A DNA stretch of 34,842 nt from NCBI GenBank assembly GCA_003229305.1, contig QIDH01000029.1, positions 1-34,842 on the forward strand, read 5' to 3'. The notes under the pieces are model-generated. The model was not told the origin of the DNA, did not search any database, and was given only the letters and a program-made list of their open reading frames with translations. This document shows, piece after piece, positions 30,799-34,842 of the stretch. The DNA is from Acidimicrobiia bacterium (lineage in GTDB: Bacteria; Actinomycetota; Acidimicrobiia; Spongiisociales; Spongiisociaceae). Position 1 is the first letter of the stretch. Each line of letters starts with the position of its first letter. Position numbers and translations under genes: made by a program.

Positions 30799-31765
30799 CG
30801 GTTCCTCCTCTGGCGAGCACCAGCTCACCCGATTCTTCGAGTAGACGGATCTGCGCCACACATTCGGCTTGGGCTTCCTCGACTTCTGAACGACGAACCG
30901 GCCCCATGAGGTCGATCTCTTCGAGGAGCGATGCCTTCGCTCGCTCAGACAGGTTGCTGGTGATCCTCGACTGAACCTGCTCGGTCGTTCCCTTGAGCGC
31001 CAGCGACAGCGTCTTCGTGTCGAGATTCTTGAGAATGCCCTGAATTCCGCGGTCGTCGATCTCGACGATGTCTTCGAAGACGAACATCAGGGCCCTGACC
31101 CGATCGGCCACCTCTTTGTCCTGTTGCTCCATGAACCCGAGGATTTCCTCCTGGTTCTCCTTGGTCCCGGCGTTGAGGATCTCGGCCATGCTCTTTGCTC
31201 CGTCGACCGTGGAGCCAGATTTCGACGGCTGGGGGGCGCTGACCCGCAGCTTGAGGCACTCTTTGATCGCGGCCAGCGAATCTGGCTCGATTTCGTCGAT
31301 CGTGGCGAGGCGAAAGGAAATCTCAGAGCGAAGGTCTTCCGGGAGGGCGTCCATGATCGTCGAGGATTCCTCCGGAGAGGACTCAGAGAGCACCACAGCA
31401 ATCACCTGGGGATGTTCGTCCTGGAGGATCTGGCCAGCGGCTTCCCCCATCGATGTCAGGAACTTGAACCGACCGCTCGGCAGGTCGTCGAGCATCATGT
31501 CGCCGGAGCCACCGTCGTAGGTGGCGAGCAACTCCTTGGCCCGATCCATACCCCCATGGATGCCGGCTCGGCTCGCGTTCTCGAGTGTTTCTCGGTAGAC
31601 ACCGTCTCGCTGCTCGGCTCCGACATCTTCAAGTTTGGCGATCTCCGCGGCCAGAACTCTCACTTCGTCTTCGTTGAGATGGCCGAGCAGGCCCCTGGCC
31701 TTCTCGGTTCCCAACGCTATGACAAGGGCGGCGGCCTTTTGGCGTGCGCCGAATTCTTCGCTCAC
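30782..31765 (-). CDS. fliG: Flagellar motor switch protein FliG
   Basis: A 327-residue FliG of normal length. The N-terminal domain (RQKAAALVIALGTEKA) binds FliF. The middle contains ILQDEHPQVIAVVLSES, the 'EHPQ' motif of FliGM that contacts FliM. ALMFVFEDIVEIDDRGIQGIL follows, then the C-terminal torque helix with alternating charges (EEIDLMGPVRRSEVEEAQ). It is the rotor part that MotA pushes. GTG 31765 overlaps the fliF stop (GTGA). That the EHPQ surface is intact argues that a FliM partner exists somewhere. Confidence 0.96.
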   Translation of the reverse strand: MSEEFGARQKAAALVIALGTEKARGLLGHLNEDEVRVLAAEIAKLEDVGAEQRDGVYRETLENASRAGIHGGMDRAKELLATYDGGSGDMMLDDLPSGRFKFLTSMGEAAGQILQDEHPQVIAVVLSESSPEESSTIMDALPEDLRSEISFRLATIDEIEPDSLAAIKECLKLRVSAPQPSKSGSTVDGAKSMAEILNAGTKENQEEILGFMEQQDKEVADRVRALMFVFEDIVEIDDRGIQGILKNLDTKTLSLALKGTTEQVQSRITSNLSERAKASLLEEIDLMGPVRRSEVEEAQAECVAQIRLLEESGELVLARGGTDELIT

Positions 31766-33321
31766 GCTTCACCCTCTTGGAGCCAGTCCTTCACCAGCCC
31801 GGCGACGTCTTCGGGGCGACTCTCGGCAAGCTGCATTACACCGGCTTCGAGGGCGTTGCCCCCGGCGCCCACACCGACGAGTTGTTGGTCACCTCCGCCG
31901 ATGGCCGCCTGAGGAGCGCCTGGCGGGAGGCCGCCGGCGCCTCCGGGAAGTGCCGCGGCTCCCCCGGCCGACTTCTTCGCACCTTTGCCGCTTCTGGTCA
32001 TGAACAGCAGGGCGACCGCGATCAAGACAACGGCCACTGCGCCCAGCAGCGAGGGCAATTGGTCCAATGGCGAGGCCGCTGCCACCGCATCCTCTGCCGC
32101 GGCGGCAGCCGCGTCTGGTTCCTCAGCCACGGCGAAGGCAACTGCGCTGACCTCGATCTGATCACCGCGTTGGATGTTCAGCCCCATGGCTGCCGTCACC
32201 AGGGCCTCTATCTGGGTCGGGTTCGGTGCGGGAAGACCGGTGCTCGACCCGTCGTCGACCGCCACGGCCACGGACAGACTCTTGACGGATCCTGGAGCGG
32301 TCACCGACAGCGTTGTCGTGTTGTTGATCCCGTACTCGGTGGTCGATTCGTCTCGCAGGTATGTGTACGTCCCGTCTCCGTCTACCGGGAGTTCTTCGCC
32401 GTTGACGCCAACGGTGCCGACCGGAGGTGCGCCTGAACCGTTGAGCTGTTCGGTCAAGAGCTGCTCGCGAAGCGGCGTGGCCGTTTCCTGTTCGAATGTC
32501 TGGGTTTCAACCGATTGCTCGTCGAAACTGAGGTCGGCCCGTACGACCACCGAAGAGCGCGCCGGTCCGAGCATCGTCACCAGAAGGGACTGGACATCAT
32601 TTTCCAATGACCTCTCGAAATCTTCGACCATCCGAAGGTTGCGGTTGCTGACGGTCGAAGATCCGGCGGCACTTCCAGGCGCGTTCAAGACCTGTCCATT
32701 GACGTGTGCCACCGCTACAGCGTCTGGTTCGAGACCCTCTACGGCCGACGAGACGAGGAACGTGATCGTCTCTATCTCAGCGACCGTCAACGGCCGCAAG
32801 GAATCGATCAACACCGATGCGGTGGTTGGATCCTGGTTTTGGGCGAACAGGGCCTCTTCAGGGGTCACGATCAAGACATCTGCGGAGGTGATTGCCTCCA
32901 TGGCCACCAATGTGCGCGAGAGTTCGCCCTCGATTGCCCGTTTGTAGTCCACCTGCTGGCGAAAATCCGAAACCGACAAACCGCTTTGATCGAGCAGTTC
33001 GTAGCCCTCGACGGAAACCGCGGCACTGACGCCATCAGACGCCAGGCGGGCCCTGGCGGTGGCGACCTGGTTGCGAGGAACAAGGACTCTCGTACCCCCG
33101 GCTTCGACCTGGTATTGAACCCCCTGGGAATCGAGGCCTTCGATGACTTCTGAGAGTTGGCGGTCGTCGAGTTCGTTGTAGAGCACTGCAAAGGTAGGTG
33201 TGGACGCCCACTGGAAGAAGAGAAAACCTGCCAGTGCCAGCACCACTAGTGCGCTGCCGGCTACGACCTTGTGGGCGAGTGGCAGTGCCTGAATCGAATC
33301 GATGAATGAACGTTGGGCCAT
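31762..33321 (-). CDS. fliF: Flagellar MS-ring protein FliF
   Basis: A 519-residue membrane ring protein. Helix 1 (about 18-38, VVAGSALVVLALAGFLFFQW) is followed by the ring-building motifs FAVLYNELDDRQLSEVIEGL and GYELLDQSGLSVSDFRQQVDYKRA, and the region with NRNLRMVEDFERSLENDVQSLL and VVVRADLSFDEQ. Helix 2 lies about 423-442. A Gly/Ala/Pro-rich cytosolic tail leads to the FliG-binding end RPEDVAGLVKDWLQEGEA. It is the base on which the export gate and C-ring assemble. Starts seven bases after the fliE stop. Confidence 0.96.
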   Translation of the reverse strand: MAQRSFIDSIQALPLAHKVVAGSALVVLALAGFLFFQWASTPTFAVLYNELDDRQLSEVIEGLDSQGVQYQVEAGGTRVLVPRNQVATARARLASDGVSAAVSVEGYELLDQSGLSVSDFRQQVDYKRAIEGELSRTLVAMEAITSADVLIVTPEEALFAQNQDPTTASVLIDSLRPLTVAEIETITFLVSSAVEGLEPDAVAVAHVNGQVLNAPGSAAGSSTVSNRNLRMVEDFERSLENDVQSLLVTMLGPARSSVVVRADLSFDEQSVETQTFEQETATPLREQLLTEQLNGSGAPPVGTVGVNGEELPVDGDGTYTYLRDESTTEYGINNTTTLSVTAPGSVKSLSVAVAVDDGSSTGLPAPNPTQIEALVTAAMGLNIQRGDQIEVSAVAFAVAEEPDAAAAAAEDAVAAASPLDQLPSLLGAVAVVLIAVALLFMTRSGKGAKKSAGGAAALPGGAGGLPPGAPQAAIGGGDQQLVGVGAGGNALEAGVMQLAESRPEDVAGLVKDWLQEGEA

Positions 33322-33327
33322 TGTCTA

Positions 33328-33630
33328 TCAGACCTGCATCCGCATGATCTCTTGGTAGGCCTCGACGGCCCTGTTGCGCACCTCGGTGAGAATCTGGACC
33401 CCGAGGGTTGCTTTTGAGGTGGCGATCAGTAGGTCCTGAATGTTCTCGGACTCGCCGCTTGCGATGCCAACCGCGATCTTGTCCGCAGTCGCCTCAGCGG
33501 CGGATACATCCGCCAGCGTCTTCGAGATGATGTCTGAGAAGCCGTCAGCGGCTGTCGGTTCTGCCGCCTTCTTCGCCGCGACCTGAGCGAGAGAGCCGAT
33601 GCCGGAGGTGAGTGGTGTGATTGCAGCCAT
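33328..33630 (-). CDS. fliE: Flagellar hook-basal body protein FliE
   Basis: A 100-residue export substrate linking the MS ring and the proximal rod. The conserved C-terminal helices SGESENIQDLLIATSKATLG and VQILTEVRNRAVEAYQEIMRMQV match the FliE pattern ('g....hdvmia.eka.lal....qVRNKl..AYqEimrMqv'). ATG 33630 shares one base with the flgC stop (TGATG). Order flgB-flgC-fliE-fliF is canonical. Confidence 0.95.
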   Translation of the reverse strand: MAAITPLTSGIGSLAQVAAKKAAEPTAADGFSDIISKTLADVSAAEATADKIAVGIASGESENIQDLLIATSKATLGVQILTEVRNRAVEAYQEIMRMQV

Positions 33631-34037
33631 CAGCGACCGAGCCTCATAGCTGCCTCGTAGGCTGCCTGGCTCTGCTGGAGAACCGACACGTTGACCTGGT
33701 ACGAACGACTGGCCAGGACCAGGTCGGCGAGTTGACCGGGGAGATCCACGAGCGGAAGCTGCACGTTGCCGTCCTCATCCGCCAACGGGTTCAGAGGATC
33801 CTGGACGATGGGGGCGTCGCCTTCAAGGCGAGTGATCGCCTTGACTCTCACCCCGTTGCCAGGCGCGCCTGGAACTCTGGTCGACTCCTCAGCGACGACC
33901 AGCTGTGCTCGAAACGGCTCCTCGTCGGTTCTGGTGACCGTGTTGACGTTCGCCACATTGTGGGCGACCGTGTCCATCCAGACCTGACCAAGCCGGATGC
34001 CGGTTGCGGCGATGTCCATGGCTCCAAAGATCGACAC
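33630..34037 (-). CDS. flgC: Flagellar proximal rod protein FlgC
   Basis: A 135-residue rod protein. The N-terminal motif is WMDTVAHNVANVNTVTRTDEEPFRAQ, the rod/hook 'NxANxxT' motif followed by the FlgC-specific 'pYrrq' type residue. The C-terminus has LVLASRSYQVNVSVLQQSQAAYEAAM, typical of FlgC. GTG 34037 overlaps the flgB TAG by one base; an in-frame ATG six codons further in is an alternative. Exported via the type III apparatus. Confidence 0.94.
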   Translation of the reverse strand: MSIFGAMDIAATGIRLGQVWMDTVAHNVANVNTVTRTDEEPFRAQLVVAEESTRVPGAPGNGVRVKAITRLEGDAPIVQDPLNPLADEDGNVQLPLVDLPGQLADLVLASRSYQVNVSVLQQSQAAYEAAMRLGR

Positions 34038-34393
34038 TATCTGGCTCCAATCGCGGCGCGCAGCATCTGGAGCTTGGCGTTGTAGGTGTTGATCAGCATG
34101 TCGCTCATCAAGTTGGTTCGGATCATCTCTGTGAGTTCCTTCTCGAGCCTGACGTTGTTGCCGTTGATGCCGACCTGGTCGGCCGTGCGTGTGGCAGAAG
34201 GGGTACCGGGATTGGACACATCGCCACGCTCCAGAGCCCTGGCCAGCGTGCCTTCGAAGTCGATCTCCGACGCGATGAAACCGGGGGTTTCGGCGTTGGC
34301 AACGTTGTTCGATATGACCTGACGCCTGTCTTCGAGGCCGCGTAGGGCGTATTCCATTGCTTGCATCGCCGTGTTGTTTCCGATGACATTCAC
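34037..34393 (-). CDS. flgB: Flagellar proximal rod protein FlgB
   Basis: A 118-residue rod protein. The N-terminal helix MEYALRGLEDRRQVISNNVANAETPGF is followed by IDFEGTLARALE, and the C-terminal helix is LMSDMLINTYNAKLQMLRAAI, matching FlgB. GTG 34393 has GGAG seven bases upstream and gives the normal family length. A longer frame extends upstream but has unrelated Arg/Pro-rich sequence crossing a terminator and is rejected. It is the first gene of the main flagellar block. Confidence 0.94.
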   Translation of the reverse strand: MNVIGNNTAMQAMEYALRGLEDRRQVISNNVANAETPGFIASEIDFEGTLARALERGDVSNPGTPSATRTADQVGINGNNVRLEKELTEMIRTNLMSDMLINTYNAKLQMLRAAIGAR

Positions 34394-34429
34394 GTCTGTC
34401 TCCGTTGATTCTGAGTGCCCAAAAGAAAA

Positions 34430-34454
34430 GGGAAGAACGCCTGGCGTTCTTCCC
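34430..34454 (-). terminator. Intrinsic terminator or attenuator upstream of flgB
   Basis: A perfect 11-bp stem (GGGAAGAACGC paired with GCGTTCTTCCC, three-base loop) followed on the minus strand by TTTTCTTTT. This is a good rho-independent terminator. It ends about 37 bases before the flgB start codon, so either it closes an upstream transcript and the flgB promoter lies inside the short leader, or it is in the flgB leader and controls readthrough. Confidence 0.75.
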
Positions 34455-34482
34455 TGATCAAAAGTGCTTCCGTGCATTCTGT

Positions 34483-34488
34483 TGTCAA
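34483..34488 (-). promoter_or_regulatory. Possible -35 box of the flgB transcript
   Basis: On the minus strand TTGACA stands just upstream of the terminator hairpin. A weak -10 (TTTGAT, about 20 bp away, or ACTTTT at 17 bp) would start transcription near the hairpin and place it in the flgB leader. The -10 is not convincing. Confidence 0.25.
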
Positions 34489-34575
34489 GACACCGGTCGA
34501 CTGCCCGACGCTCTCGGTAAGGAGAAATATCACGCACAGTGGGAATCGCCTGCAGGGCCCGAGGGCCCGTGTCAG

Positions 34576-34828
34576 CAACATCTGTCCCCCGGACGGCCGA
34601 ACACTCGGGTTCGATAGGCACAGCCCTTCGCCTTGGGGGGACGAGGCCGTCAGCGCCTCCACTCCGTCGAGGTTGAGAGGGTGGCAAACCCGCGCAAGCA
34701 TGAGGGGCTGGACTCGGAGCAAGTACTGATGGTTGGTACGGCCCCCTCCGGCATCCGCAGCGGAGCTGCTCCCGCCACCTCCCCCAGACACCTCCTTTGT
34801 CGGCGGGGGAGGAGATGGTTGCGGCAAG
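34576..34828. repeat. Dispersed intergenic element, copy B
   Basis: Matches copy A at 14221-14466 in orientation and block order: CAACATCTGTCCCCCGGA at its left end, GCCTTGGGGGGACGAGGC, ACTGATGGTTGGTACGGCCC, CCGCCACCTCCCCCAGACA and GGGGGAGGAGATGGTTGC at its right end. The middle is only loosely alike. Both ends are GC-skewed and inverted relative to each other (CACCTCCCCC / GGGGGAGG), so it can fold back on itself. Confidence 0.6.
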
Positions 34829-34842
34829 TTCCAGCGCAACTT

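Larger units (their letters stand above)
34394..34842. other. 449-bp gap at the right edge of the window
   Basis: Upstream of flgB the window holds the terminator, then the dispersed element copy B (34576-34828), and no supported gene. The forward and reverse frames here give Pro/Gly/Ser-rich translations that follow the repeat, not a protein family. A neighbouring transcript beyond the edge may end at the terminator. Confidence 0.55.

Noticed and set aside
34390-34839. Reverse frame of 149 residues at the right edge
   Set aside because: Runs through the terminator and the dispersed element; its composition follows the repeat.

Overview
The window is a GC-rich chromosomal segment dominated by one large flagellar gene cluster. 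Gene content and order (flgN-flgK-flgL-fliW-csrA, flbD, a WhiG/FliA-type sigma factor), the absence of P-ring and L-ring genes, an SPW-repeat membrane protein and a Cys-rich small protein of an actinobacterial type suggest a motile Actinomycetota, plausibly the Acidimicrobiia. That placement is inference. No rRNA, tRNA, transposase, phage gene or CRISPR array was seen.

Layout. 1-86: the N-terminal edge of an NB-ARC/LuxR-type regulator. 459-3526: forward-strand metabolic and small genes (a phosphofructokinase with PPi-type residues, an SPW protein, a patatin lipase, a Cys-rich small protein). 3549-6596: reverse-strand APC permease, a small membrane protein and a repeat-rich lipoprotein. 6597-7085: no gene, but a densely base-paired block that may be a structured RNA. 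7086-8718: an HDOD protein and a FliA/WhiG-type sigma factor. 9184-9797 (+): a small unknown protein coupled to a FlgN-like chaperone. 9813-13388 (-): csrA, fliW, flgL, flgK and a second FlgN-like gene. 13551-14929 (+): a degenerate GGDEF protein, a repeat-rich spacer and flbD. 14938-34393 (-): the main flagellar block.

Read in the direction of transcription from its right end, the main block is flgB-flgC-fliE-fliF-fliG-fliH-fliI-fliJ-lytic transglycosylase-fliK-flgD, flgE | motA-motB-fliL | fliN-fliO-fliP-fliQ-fliR | flhB-flhA-unknown-unknown. Many junctions are 1- or 4-nt stop/start overlaps, indicating translational coupling. Together these encode the proximal rod, MS ring, rotor, export ATPase complex, export gate, hook, hook-length control, stator and hook-filament junction. 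Flagellin, fliD, fliS, fliM, flgF/flgG, flgM, flhF/flhG and chemotaxis genes are not in the window.

The oddest points are: an in-frame TGA inside flhB, no fliM between fliL and fliN, two FlgN-like paralogues on opposite strands around the junction-protein operon, inverted heptad repeats in exactly the two gaps that break the main block (fliR|flhB and flgE|motA), a roughly 250-bp element repeated about 20 kb apart, hairpin repeats with compensatory changes near flbD, and the structured block at 6749-7035.
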